A stretch of DNA of 64,000 bases from Xanthomonas arboricola (GTDB lineage: Bacteria; Pseudomonadota; Gammaproteobacteria; Xanthomonadales; Xanthomonadaceae), in NCBI RefSeq assembly GCF_002940665.1, contig NZ_MIGY01000002.1, positions 1,138,683 through 1,202,682 on the forward strand, read 5' to 3'. A program made the translations under genes and the position numbers. The notes under the pieces were generated by a model. It did not search any database, was not told the origin of the DNA, and worked only from the letters and a program-made list of their open reading frames with translations. Within the stretch, counting starts at the first letter, position 1, and every line of letters begins with the position of its first letter. Below are positions 34,189 to 43,400 of the stretch, piece after piece.

Positions 34189-35378
34189 GCACCACATCGT
34201 TGTTGTCCACATTATGGACGGTGCTGCGCAAGGAATTGCGCGACATCGGCCGCGATCGCCGTACGCTCGCACTGGCCTTGCTGCTGTCGCCATTGCTGTA
34301 TCCGGTCCTGATCCTGGGCATGGGCGCACTGAGCGAAAGCCGCGTGCGTACGCAGATCGACAAGCCGTTGGAGATCCCCATGCTCGGGCGCGAGAACGCG
34401 CCCAATCTGGTGCGGTTCCTGGCCGCGCAGGGGCTCAATGCGGTCGATGCGCCGGCCGATCTGACCGCCGCGATCCGCAATCAGGATGTGGATGTGGCAC
34501 TGCGCATCAGCGACAGCTATGCCGACGATTGGCGCGCCGGGCGCCCGGCCCTGGTGGAGGTCATCAAGGACAGCACACGGCGCGAGGCCGACGTGCCGAG
34601 CCTGCGCCTGCAGGCCGCACTCGGCAGCTATAGCCAGCAGGTCGGTGCACTGCGCCTGCTGGCGCGCGGCATCGATGCGCAGGTGGGCAGGCCACTGGAA
34701 ATCGCCGCGCAGGACCTGGCCACCGCCGAAGCCAAGCGCGGGCAGATGATGGCGATGCTGCTGCCGGTGCTGCTGGTGATCACCTCGTTCCTGGGCGGCG
34801 CCTCGCTGATCCTGGATGCCACTGCCGGCGAGCGCGAACGCCAGTCGCTGGAACCCTTGCTGGCCACCCCGGCGCCGCGCAGTGCGATCGTCAGCGGCAA
34901 GATCGCCGCCGCCTGCGTGGTCGGCATGGTGTCGCTGTTGCTGACCCTGCTGGCCTTCAAGTTGAGTGCGCAGCTGTCCACCTCGACCCTGGGCCGCCAG
35001 CTCAACGTCGGCTTCGTGCCGATGCTGCAGATGCTGTTCATCCTGGTGCCGATGCTGTTCATCGGCACGTCGCTGCTGACCTATCTGGCCGCCGCGGCCA
35101 AGAGCATGAAGGAAGCGCAGGCGCATATGACCTGGCTGTTGCTGCTGCCGATGCTGCCGGGCTATGCGCTGATGGCGTATCCGTTGAAGACGCAGCTATG
35201 GCATTTCGCGGTGCCGTTTCTGGCGCAGAATCAGATGCTGCTCAAGGTGATCCGCCATGAGCAGATCACTGCGCAGACCTGGGCGGTGTACCTGCTGGCG
35301 GGCTTCGGTGTGGCCGCGGTGCTGTGGTACGCGGCGGTGCGTCGCTATCATCAGGAACGGTTGGCGATTTCCGGTTGA
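34185..35378 (+). CDS. ABC exporter permease, NatB-like
   Basis: 397 residues with one N-terminal span (LALALLLSPLLYPVLILGMG), a large periplasmic domain (about 45-185), then five or more spans ending the protein. The segment SLILDATAGERERQSLEPLLATPAPRSAI is the conserved coupling region of NatB/ABC-2 permeases of this type. It is translationally coupled to the ATPase gene. The preceding hydrolase gene suggests a three-gene unit in which a peptidase lipoprotein accompanies an exporter; whether they share a substrate is speculation. Confidence 0.88.
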   Translation: MSTTSLLSTLWTVLRKELRDIGRDRRTLALALLLSPLLYPVLILGMGALSESRVRTQIDKPLEIPMLGRENAPNLVRFLAAQGLNAVDAPADLTAAIRNQDVDVALRISDSYADDWRAGRPALVEVIKDSTRREADVPSLRLQAALGSYSQQVGALRLLARGIDAQVGRPLEIAAQDLATAEAKRGQMMAMLLPVLLVITSFLGGASLILDATAGERERQSLEPLLATPAPRSAIVSGKIAAACVVGMVSLLLTLLAFKLSAQLSTSTLGRQLNVGFVPMLQMLFILVPMLFIGTSLLTYLAAAAKSMKEAQAHMTWLLLLPMLPGYALMAYPLKTQLWHFAVPFLAQNQMLLKVIRHEQITAQTWAVYLLAGFGVAAVLWYAAVRRYHQERLAISG

Positions 35379-35653
35379 TGCATCTTCTCCCACCGGGAGA
35401 AGCCGGCGCGTGGCGCCGGATGAGGGCGCGGATCGCCCGCCTGTACGAATGCGCGATTACTGATGCTGATGCTGATTGAACGTCGTTGTCTGCGCAGTGC
35501 GTGACGTCCACTCTGTCGCCGTACCCTCACCCCAACCCCTCTCCCGCAGGAGAGGGGCTTACAGTTCCTTCTCGGAATGTGAGGGGCCTAGTGTCCCTTC
35601 TCCCCTCGGGAGAAGGTGCCCGAAGGGCGGATGAGGGGACGGATCACCAGCGA

Positions 35654-35685
35654 ACAAAAAGCCCGCATCGCTGCGGGCTTTTTGT
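35654..35685. terminator. Bidirectional Rho-independent terminator
   Basis: ACAAAAAGCCCGCATCGCTG folds on CGGGCTTTTTGT: the stem is AAAAAGCCCGCA against TGCGGGCTTTTT with a small loop. A-run and T-run flank the GC stem, so it works in both directions, between the natB-like gene and the convergent TonB-C lipoprotein gene. Confidence 0.85.
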
Positions 35686-35735
35686 TTGGTGCCCGATCGC
35701 CGGGAGTGCAGTGCATCGATCATCGGCAGCCATCA

Positions 35736-35833
35736 GCAATCAATCAACAAACGATCGACCAATCAAGCGATCAACGACCAAGCGATCAAGCAAGCAATCA
35801 ATCAAGCAAGCAAGCAATCAAGCAACCAACGGA
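35736..35833. repeat. Low-complexity ATCAA/CAAG tract
   Basis: About 100 bp made of irregular ATCAA, CAAG and CGATCAA units, with almost no G or T runs on the plus strand. It contrasts sharply with the GC-rich surroundings and sits just past the terminator and ahead of the stop codon of the convergent lipoprotein gene. Confidence 0.7.
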
Positions 35834-35878
35834 CTCACTCCGCCGCATGCAGAACTACTCGATCGCCCAACGCTCCAC

Positions 35879-36892
35879 TCAACCGCCCGGGTTGAACGAC
35901 AGCGTGCGCCGCGTGGTCACCGGTGCGGCCACCGGCTCGAAGCGCCAGCGTTTGACCGCATTGAGCGCTTCGCGGTCGAACACGCGTGGCGGGGTGGCGC
36001 GCAACACACGTGAGGCGGTGATCGAGCCGTCGGTGCCGACGGTGATCTCCACCAGCACTTCGCCGGAAGTGCCGGCGCGCAGCGCTTCCGGCGGGTAACG
36101 CGGTGCCGGGGTGCTGATCGGGCGCAGCGACTGCGCGGCCGGTGCAGCTGCGGCGGCCGCCGGTGCCGGGCGCGGGGCGGCTGGAGTGGGTGCCGGGACC
36201 TCGGCCTGACGGCGCGTGGCGGCTTGGCGTTCGGCCTCTGCGCTCTGCTGGCGGGCGGTTTCCTGTTGCGCGGCGATCTGCTGCGCAGCGGCCGCCTCGC
36301 GGGTCTGCTGCTCGGCCAGACGCTTCTGCTCGGCGGCCTGCTTGGCCTTGTCCTCGACCAGCTTCTTGGCCTGCTCGGCATCCTGTTCGGAGCGGCTGGC
36401 GGCGGTCTTCATGCCGTTTTCAAGGCCGCTCTTCAGGCGCGGCAGTGCCGGTGCCTTGGCGTCGACCTTTTCGATCAGCGCGATCAGGCGCTGCGCCTCG
36501 GGGAATTCTTCGCGGCTGATGCCCTGTTCGGCGGCGATCAGCGTGTACGGCAGCAGATCGGTCAGCGCGCTGTTGACGGTGGCGTCCTGCGGCTGCTTTT
36601 CACGCAAGGCCAGGTAGTACTCCACCGCGTTGTCGCCGGCCGGGGCGTACATGCGGTTGTCCTGCAAGGCCTTGGTGGCCGATGCGCGCAACTGGTCGGC
36701 GGCCATCGATTGCACCTGCGGCGACACCGCCGTGGCCGGCGTCGGCGCGGTGGCCGGTGCCGCAGGCGTGGCGCCGGTGGCAGGCGCGGTGGTGGCGGCC
36801 TTGTCGTCCTGCTTGGAGCAGGCGGCCAGGCCGACCAACAAAATGACCGGCGCGATCCGGCGTGCCATACGGCCCTGTGTCAGATCCAACAT
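35879..36892 (-). CDS. Lipoprotein with a C-terminal TonB domain
   Basis: 337 residues. A lipobox (LVGLAAC, Cys25) follows a signal sequence. Residues about 30-60 are Ala/Pro/Thr-rich; a helical domain follows; residues about 155-225 are a charged coiled coil (AKKLVEDKAKQAAEQKRLAE and repeats of QQ/EAA); about 230-255 is Pro/Ala-rich; and the end (PAPRYPPEALRAGTSGEVLV to FEPVAAPVTTRRTLSFNP) is a TonB C-terminal domain. TonB normally has an uncleaved membrane anchor; a lipid anchor is unusual. The start at 36892 has GGGGA upstream. The gene is adjacent to the halogenase/TonB-receptor cluster on the same strand, so a role in energising or bracing receptors is conceivable. No ExbB/ExbD genes are nearby. 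Confidence 0.82.
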   Translation of the reverse strand: MLDLTQGRMARRIAPVILLVGLAACSKQDDKAATTAPATGATPAAPATAPTPATAVSPQVQSMAADQLRASATKALQDNRMYAPAGDNAVEYYLALREKQPQDATVNSALTDLLPYTLIAAEQGISREEFPEAQRLIALIEKVDAKAPALPRLKSGLENGMKTAASRSEQDAEQAKKLVEDKAKQAAEQKRLAEQQTREAAAAQQIAAQQETARQQSAEAERQAATRRQAEVPAPTPAAPRPAPAAAAAAPAAQSLRPISTPAPRYPPEALRAGTSGEVLVEITVGTDGSITASRVLRATPPRVFDREALNAVKRWRFEPVAAPVTTRRTLSFNPGG

Positions 36893-37024
36893 GCGTCCCC
36901 CTTACCCCGATTGCGAAAGATGCTGCGGCGAGGCCGGCCATTGTTCCCGCAATGGACGGCAAAGCGGCAATCTAGCATTGCTGGGGTGGTCTAAGCCAAG
37001 GCAGGCGCCTTCCGCGCGCGAAAT

Positions 37025-38590
37025 TCATTCCGCCCCGGTAGCCAGCGCCGCATCGGCCGGCAGCCCTGTGGCCGGCTCGGGCAGCGGCGGCGCAGGGCAG
37101 TAGCGGCGCAGAAAGTCCGCATGCGCAGGCAGGCGTGCCAGTGCGGCATCGACCCGCGTGCGGATGCTCTCCAGGAAATGACGGAGCTCGGCATCGCCCA
37201 TCAGGTCGGCCACCGGGTGATGCTGCTTCGGCGTGATGCCCTGGCCCAGCATCACCTGCACCCAGGAATTTTCCGCAAACAGCTCGTTGGCCTGGTGGAA
37301 CACCCGCCCGCTCTGGCGGAACAACTCCACCCGATGACGCAGCGTGTCGGGGATGTCCATCGCCGCGCAATCGCGCCAGAACGGCGTGTCGCGGCGGTCG
37401 GTGGCGTGGTAATGCAGGATCACGAAATCGCGGATATGGGTGATTTCGGCGGCGGCCTGGCGGTTGTATTCGGCAATGTCGACATCGTTGATGACCTGCG
37501 GGAAGGTCTGCATCAGCCGGATGATGCCGCGCTGGATCAGATGGATGTTGGTCGATTCCAACGGCTCCAGGAAGCCGCTGGCCAGCCCCAGCGCCACGCA
37601 GTTCTTTTCCCACACCCGATGCCGCTGATTGGGCGTGAAGCGCAGTGCGCGCGGCTGGGTCAGTGCGCGGCCGCTGAGATTGCGCTGCAGCGCCTGCGCG
37701 GCGCTGTCCTGGTCCATGTAGCGGCTGGAGTACACGATGCCGTTGCCGACCCGGTGCTGCAGCGGAATGCGCCACATCCAGCCCGCCCGATCGGCGCGCG
37801 AGCGGGTGTAGGGCACCGGCGCGCCGACCGACTCGGTCTGCACCGCCAGCGCGCTGTCGGCGAACAGCCACTGCGACCAATCGTCCGTGCCCACGCCCAG
37901 CGTCTTGCCGATCAGCAGGCCGGCAAAGCCGGTGCAATCCAGGAACAGGTCGCCTTCCACCCGCGTGCCGTTGTCCAGCATCAACGCGGTGAGATAGCCG
38001 CTGTGTGGGTCGGTCTCCACGTTGCCGATGCGGCCTTCGATACGCTGCACGCCGAAGCCTTCGCTGAAGCGGCGCAGGAAGCGCGCGTACAGGCCGGCAT
38101 CCAGGTGATAGGCGTAGTTCATTCCGCCATTGGGCAGATGCGCAAAGCGGCCTTCCTGCGCGGCGCGCAGTTCCAGGCAGTAGTCGCCGAAGTCGCGCGC
38201 CACGCCACGCTGCCGGCCCTTCAACCAGAAATGATGAAAGCCCGCGCTCCAGTGATCGGTGCCGGTGTGGCCGAAGGAGTGGATGTAGTGCCGGTCCACG
38301 TCGCGCCAGTGTTCAAAGCCGATGCCCAGCTTGATGGTGGCCTGCGTGGCGGCCATGAACGCGGCCTCGTCGATCTCCAGCAGGCGGTGGAAGGTGACCA
38401 GGCTGGGGATGGTGGCTTCGCCCACGCCCACCGTGCCGATCTCGTCCGATTCCACCAGCACGATCTGCAGGTGCCGGCCCAGCACTTTGGATAACGCGGC
38501 GGCGGCCATCCAGCCGGCGGTGCCGCCACCGGCGATGACGACGCGGCGTACCGGGCGCTGTTGTGGGTCGGAAGGGGCGGTGTCGGTCAT
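37025..38590 (-). CDS. FAD-dependent tryptophan halogenase-like protein
   Basis: 521 residues of the tryptophan-7-halogenase family, which chlorinate or brominate indole rings using FADH2, O2 and halide. The FAD loop is AGGGTAGW (residues 20-27). The catalytic lysine of the family is present as K87 (TIKLGIGFEHW), and the W-x-W-x-I motif as W271, W273 and I275 (GWMWRIP), so the core chemistry looks intact. The gene ends a minus-strand series: TonB receptor, SapC-like, cupin-like, halogenase. The 12-bp gap to the cupin gene implies co-transcription. The substrate may be a ligand imported by the receptor or a protein; no flavin reductase is adjacent. True halogenase activity is unproven for this branch. 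Confidence 0.85.
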   Translation of the reverse strand: MTDTAPSDPQQRPVRRVVIAGGGTAGWMAAAALSKVLGRHLQIVLVESDEIGTVGVGEATIPSLVTFHRLLEIDEAAFMAATQATIKLGIGFEHWRDVDRHYIHSFGHTGTDHWSAGFHHFWLKGRQRGVARDFGDYCLELRAAQEGRFAHLPNGGMNYAYHLDAGLYARFLRRFSEGFGVQRIEGRIGNVETDPHSGYLTALMLDNGTRVEGDLFLDCTGFAGLLIGKTLGVGTDDWSQWLFADSALAVQTESVGAPVPYTRSRADRAGWMWRIPLQHRVGNGIVYSSRYMDQDSAAQALQRNLSGRALTQPRALRFTPNQRHRVWEKNCVALGLASGFLEPLESTNIHLIQRGIIRLMQTFPQVINDVDIAEYNRQAAAEITHIRDFVILHYHATDRRDTPFWRDCAAMDIPDTLRHRVELFRQSGRVFHQANELFAENSWVQVMLGQGITPKQHHPVADLMGDAELRHFLESIRTRVDAALARLPAHADFLRRYCPAPPLPEPATGLPADAALATGAE

Positions 38591-38602
38591 CGGGTCAGAT
38601 CC

Positions 38603-39616
38603 TCAGCGATTCAGGCGTTGCAGCAATCGTGCGCGCAGGCTGCGGGCACGGGCCTCGTCCATCGGCGCCAGGACGCCGCGCGCGGACTCCGGCATGTATG
38701 CGGCGGTGTCCGCATCGGCGTCGAACACATAATGGTCGAACACGTCCTGCCAGATGGCGCGCTGTTCGGCGGGCAGGTCGCGAAGGGTGAGCAGCGCCAG
38801 CATCAGCGCGTTCATCGGCGAATCCATGTAGGCCGGGCTCTGCCGCCACCAGAAATTCACCAATACGTTGAACGGCGTCAGCGCTTCGACGTGATGCCAC
38901 CACATGCTGGGAATGAACAGCGCATCGCCCGGTTCCAGCTCGGCCGCCAGCGCGTGTTCCAGCGCCTGCGCAAAGCGTGGAAAGCGCTGCAGGTCCGGCG
39001 CGGCGATATCGACCAGGCTGACCGGCTGCCCCGCAGGGGTGAGATCGAGCGGGCCGATATACAGATTCGCCAGTTGCTGCGGCGGAAACAGGGTGAAGCG
39101 GCGGCGCCCGGCGACCACGCAGGCCAGGTTGTCGGGCAGGTCCTGGTGGGCGGCGATGCGGGTGCGGTTGCCGATCCAGATACTGGCCAGCGGCTGCGCC
39201 TGCGGCAGGGCGATCGGGTTGTGCGCGCGCAGGCCGGGCAGGTAGGTGTCCAGCGTGGTGGACCCGACATAGATCGCCGGGGGTTGCGGGTTGTGCAGAT
39301 CGCGCAGCAGGGTCTCCAGCACCACGCTCAGCGGCACGCGTTCGGGGCGGAAATTGAAGCCGCTCATGTCCGCGTTGTAGAAGAAGCGCCCGCCGATGTC
39401 CGGCGGGCCGACCTGCGCCACCACTGCCTCGCCGCGATCGAAACCGCGCAGGTAGGCGACCGCCGCCTGCGCAGAGGTCGCGCCGGCCTGCGCCAGTGGC
39501 CAGTCGCGCACCAGCCCGCGCAACACCAGGGGCGTGGTGGAGCGCAGCACGGCCGGGTCCAGCTGCTGTGGGTCCAGCCCGTGCCGTTCTTCGATGGCGC
39601 GCGGCTCAGCCAGCAT
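38603..39616 (-). CDS. Cupin-like (JmjC-related) domain protein
   Basis: 337 residues of the cupin-8/JmjC-like group, which includes Fe(II)/2-oxoglutarate hydroxylases. Iron-ligand candidates are H and D in IAAHQDLPDN and a histidine in IPSMWWHHVEAL, the usual HxD...H arrangement. LEPGDALFIPSMWWH is the characteristic C-terminal strand. The start at 39616 overlaps the SapC gene stop by 11 bp, so the genes are coupled. Members beside TonB receptors and halogenases are common in Xanthomonas and Caulobacter-like bacteria and are uncharacterised. Hydroxylation of a peptide or small ligand is the reasonable guess. Confidence 0.82.
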   Translation of the reverse strand: MLAEPRAIEERHGLDPQQLDPAVLRSTTPLVLRGLVRDWPLAQAGATSAQAAVAYLRGFDRGEAVVAQVGPPDIGGRFFYNADMSGFNFRPERVPLSVVLETLLRDLHNPQPPAIYVGSTTLDTYLPGLRAHNPIALPQAQPLASIWIGNRTRIAAHQDLPDNLACVVAGRRRFTLFPPQQLANLYIGPLDLTPAGQPVSLVDIAAPDLQRFPRFAQALEHALAAELEPGDALFIPSMWWHHVEALTPFNVLVNFWWRQSPAYMDSPMNALMLALLTLRDLPAEQRAIWQDVFDHYVFDADADTAAYMPESARGVLAPMDEARARSLRARLLQRLNR

Positions 39617-40307
39617 GACGGCGCTGCATGCGGTCGAGCAGATGGCGGAACTGCGCGATCGAGGCCACCGCCATGTACAGCGGTTCCAGATCGCCATGCC
39701 GGTGCAAATCGAGCAAGGCCGCATCGTCGAGTGCGCGCAGGCGCTCTTCGTGCACGGCGTAGAGCCCGCTAAGACGGCATTCCAGGCCGTTCTGCAGCGT
39801 GGCCTCGAACACGAACGGTTCGAGCAAATCGTAGCCAAGCAAGCGTGCGACGAAGGCCTCGCTCGCCGCCAGGCCATCGTGCAAGGTGCGCAACACCTGG
39901 CTGATGTGGTCGAGAAACTCGCTGGTGCCGCCGTGTTCGCGGAACAGCACTTCCCCTTCGCTGCGGCTGATGCGCGGGCTGTCCAGATCCACGTGCACCA
40001 TCGGCCCGTCCGCTTGCTCGCCGATCGAAAACGGTTGCCGCTGGATCGCCAGCGGCACGTACGGCGCATCCCAGCGTGCGCCGTCCAGGAACAGGTTTTC
40101 GCCCAGGCGCAATCCCAGCAACGCCAGCGGCCGAAAACTGCGCTCGCCGCTGCGATGGAACACGATCGGGTATTGCGCCTGCAGTTGGCGAAATTCCTGC
40201 GGAAAGGTCGCGGCCGACATCACGTCATCGCCGAAGGCGGCGCCGTGCGCGGTGATCACGCGCAGATCGCAGTGATCGAGATTGTTCAACAACACGGCAT
40301 TGGTCAT
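39606..40307 (-). CDS. SapC family protein
   Basis: 233 residues. The N-terminal TNAVLLNNLDHCDLRVIT and FPQEFRQLQAQYPIVFHRS segments, then LALLGLRLGENLFLDGARWD and YVPLAIQRQPF, match the SapC family, whose biochemical role is unknown; the name comes from an S-layer secretion locus in Campylobacter. There is no signal peptide, so it is cytosolic. It overlaps the cupin gene and follows the TonB receptor gene by about 155 bp on the same strand, as part of a recurrent four-gene cluster. Confidence 0.8.
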   Translation of the reverse strand: MTNAVLLNNLDHCDLRVITAHGAAFGDDVMSAATFPQEFRQLQAQYPIVFHRSGERSFRPLALLGLRLGENLFLDGARWDAPYVPLAIQRQPFSIGEQADGPMVHVDLDSPRISRSEGEVLFREHGGTSEFLDHISQVLRTLHDGLAASEAFVARLLGYDLLEPFVFEATLQNGLECRLSGLYAVHEERLRALDDAALLDLHRHGDLEPLYMAVASIAQFRHLLDRMQRRHAG

Positions 40308-40461
40308 GGGGAAGCCACATCACGCGGGGCGCGTGGCCCATGTTTGGACAGTGACCCTTCGCGTGGCAAGTGCCGGATGCAACAACTCCGGTCGGCACGT
40401 CGGAAGGCCATGCAAGCGTCCCGGCAGGCGCGCTGCCGGGACGCTTGGTGAAGCAGTGGCA

Positions 40462-43400
40462 TCACCAGAACTTGTAGCGTACACCCAGCATGTAGCGCGG
40501 GCCGGTCTGGGTGGCGTAGATGATCTGGTTCGGGTGCCGGCCGTGCTGACGCTGCACCTCGTCGGTGAGGTTGATCGCCTCCAGGCTCAGCGACAGGTTT
40601 TCGGTCCACTGGTAGCCGATGCTCAGATCCAGCTGGCCATAGGCTTCGGTATAGACCGGATTGGGCTGGCCGCTGCCATCGAAGCGCGCGGCCAGGAATT
40701 CGTCGCGCCAGTTGTAGGCCGCACGCACCTGCCACTTGTCCCTGTCGTAGAAGCCGACCACGTTGGCCGAATCGCTCAGCCCTTCCAGCGCGAACTGCTC
40801 GCCGATCACATAGTTGTCGTACGTCAGACCGGAGTCGACCATGGTGTAGTTGGCCGACACGCCGAAGCCGCTGGCGCCGAACATGTGCTGCAGGTTGAAC
40901 TCCCAACCGTCCAGCGAGGCCGAGCGCTGGTTGGCCGGCGCGGTGATGGCGAAGTTGGCTACCGGATCGCCCGGCTGCCCGCTGATCACACCGGTGGCGT
41001 TGCCGTTGGAATCGTCCTGCCCGCGCACCACACCGGGCGCACCGCCGCGGTTGCGGAAGATGTAGTTGCGGATGCAGGTCAGGTCGGCCGAAGCGCAGCC
41101 GTTGCCCAGCGCTTCGTTCCAGTACGCACCACCCACCGGCGTGTTCAATCCCAGCGAGGCATCGTTGCGCGTGGTCACGCCGATGTAGTTGTCGATGTTC
41201 TTGCGGAAGAAGCCCACCGAAGCGTAGCTGGCATCGCTGTAGTACCACTCCAGCGACAGGTCGATATTGTGCGAGAGCAGCGGCTTCAGGCCGGGGTTGC
41301 CTTCCTGGCCGGTGCCGCCCTCCAGGCGCGCGATCTGGTTGAGCGTCTGCCCGCCCTGGATATCGCCCCAGCCGGGCCGGCCGATGGTTTCACCGTAGCT
41401 GCCGCGCAGCACCAGATCCTCGGTGAGCTTGAAGCTCAGGTCCAGGCTGGGCAGCCAGTACTCGTACTTGCCGCTGCCGCTGGCGAACGCAGAGTCGGCC
41501 AGGCGGATCGGCAACTCGTTGTTGGCGACCCAGTCGATGCCCACTGCCACCGGCACCAGCGCCTGCGCGTCCACCTTGGTTTCTTCGTAGCGCACACCGG
41601 CGGCCAGGCTGATCGGCACGCGCAGATCGTCCCAGCTGTTGTTCCACTGCAGGTAGGCGTTCTTGGATTTTTCGGTCACGCGGCGGTCGGTGGTGAATAC
41701 CGGCGAGGTACGGTACAGCGCCTCGTCGCCGGCCACCTGCGCGGCAGCCTGGCGAGCACGTTCGAAGTCGAACAGGAACAGCTGGTTGAACTGCGCCGGA
41801 TTGCCGCTGCCGTCGATCGCATCGAAGTACTGCGCGAACGAACTGGGGATCCACAGATCGTCCGGATAATCGGCCGCGGTGCCGGCACCGCCCCAGGTGT
41901 CGCGCTGCACGTTGGAGAACGCCGAGCGGTTCTTGACCTCGGTGCTGCCGATGCCGAACTTCAACTGCGAATAGTTTTCGAAGGTGAAGTCGCCGTTGAC
42001 CTGGGCCTGGTCGATCTCCGACTTCATGTAGCTGTTGCGGAACGCCGAGCCGGTGACCAGCGTGCGCGACGGATCCAGCCCGGTCAGGCCAAAGCCCAGC
42101 TGCTGCTGCAACACCGGGAAATCCTTGCTGAAATCCACCACCGAGGTGCCGCGGTAAAAACCGGACACGCCCAGCGAGTTGCTCGAGCCGTACGGGCTGT
42201 CCGCGCCGGCTTCGGCGGTGGAGCGGTGGATGTCGAAGTTGAGCTTGAACTGATCGTTGACCGCCCAATCCACGTTGAAACCCAGCGACTTGTTCTGGTT
42301 GCGCGTGGCCGCATTGGAGCCGGCGGTGGCCAGATCGCTGGTGGCTGGATTGACGATTTCCGAATAGGTCACCGGCCCGGCGACCGGGCCATTGGTCCAG
42401 GCGCTGGCCGACGGCCCATAGTTGAACCACACCGACATCTCGTTGCGCTGCTGCTGGATCTTGTTTTCCGAATAGGTGTAATCCAGCGTCGTGGTGACGT
42501 TGTCCAGCGGCTTGTACTGCAGCGTCAACTGGCCGTTGGTACGTTGGCGCTCCACGCCGACCACGCGGTAGTTGAGGTTCTGCGGCACCGAATAGATATC
42601 GTTCGGGCCGGGGCGGTTGACGATGTTCTCCGAGCCCGGCGTACCCGGCTGCGGGATGGTGCCGTAGGCGGTGGAATCGCCGCGGAACGAACGCCAGCCG
42701 TTGGGCACGCCGACCTGGCTGTAGCCGAAGTCGCGTTCCTGGTAGCTACCGCTCAGCGACACGCCGAAGCGTCCGTCGGCCGAGGTGTTGCTGAAGATGC
42801 CGGAGATTTCCGGTGTCAGCGAATCGCCCTGCAGGCGTCCGGGCAGATTCTCGTTGGAACTGTCGTGCACGCCCTTGAGGCCAACGTTGGCATGCAGGCC
42901 CGGGTTGTCCAGCGGCCGGGCCGTCTTGATGTTGATGGTCGCACCGATGCCGCCGGTGGGCGTGCTGGCGCGGCTGGTCTTGAACACCTCAATGCCGGAG
43001 ATCGACTCCGATGCGAGGTTGGCGAAGTCGAACGCGCGCGAGTTGGAGGCGTTGGATTCCTCGATGCTGGCGCCCGGCATCTGCCGGCCGTTCAACAGCA
43101 CCAGGTTGAAGTCCGGCCCGACGCCGCGCACGGTGACGCGCGAGCCTTCGCCCAGCGAACGGTCGATCGACACGCCGCTGATGCGTTGCAGCGACTCGGC
43201 CAGATTGGTATCGGGGAACTTGCCGATGTCCTCGGCCACGATGCCGTCGACGATGCCTTGCGCGTCGCGCTTGACGTTCATCGACGAGGTCAGGCTGCCA
43301 CGGATACCGGTGACCTGCACCGCATCGAGCGTGGCGGGATCGGCCTGGCCCGCGCCGGGGACGGTGGATGCGGACTGCGGTGCCGGCGCGGTCTGCGCGG

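Larger units (their letters stand above)
35379..35878. repeat. Repeat-rich intergenic region
   Basis: 500 bp with no gene. In order: a REP-like unit at 35389-35431 (CTTCTCCCACCGGGAGAAG then GGATGAGGG); another type at 35523-35557 (ACCCTCACCCCAACCCCTCT then CCCGCAGGAGAGGGG); a second unit of the first type at 35597-35640; a strong terminator at 35654-35685; and a low-complexity ATCAA/CAAG tract at 35736-35833. The 35523 unit recurs in opposite orientation at 44469-44507. Confidence 0.75.
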
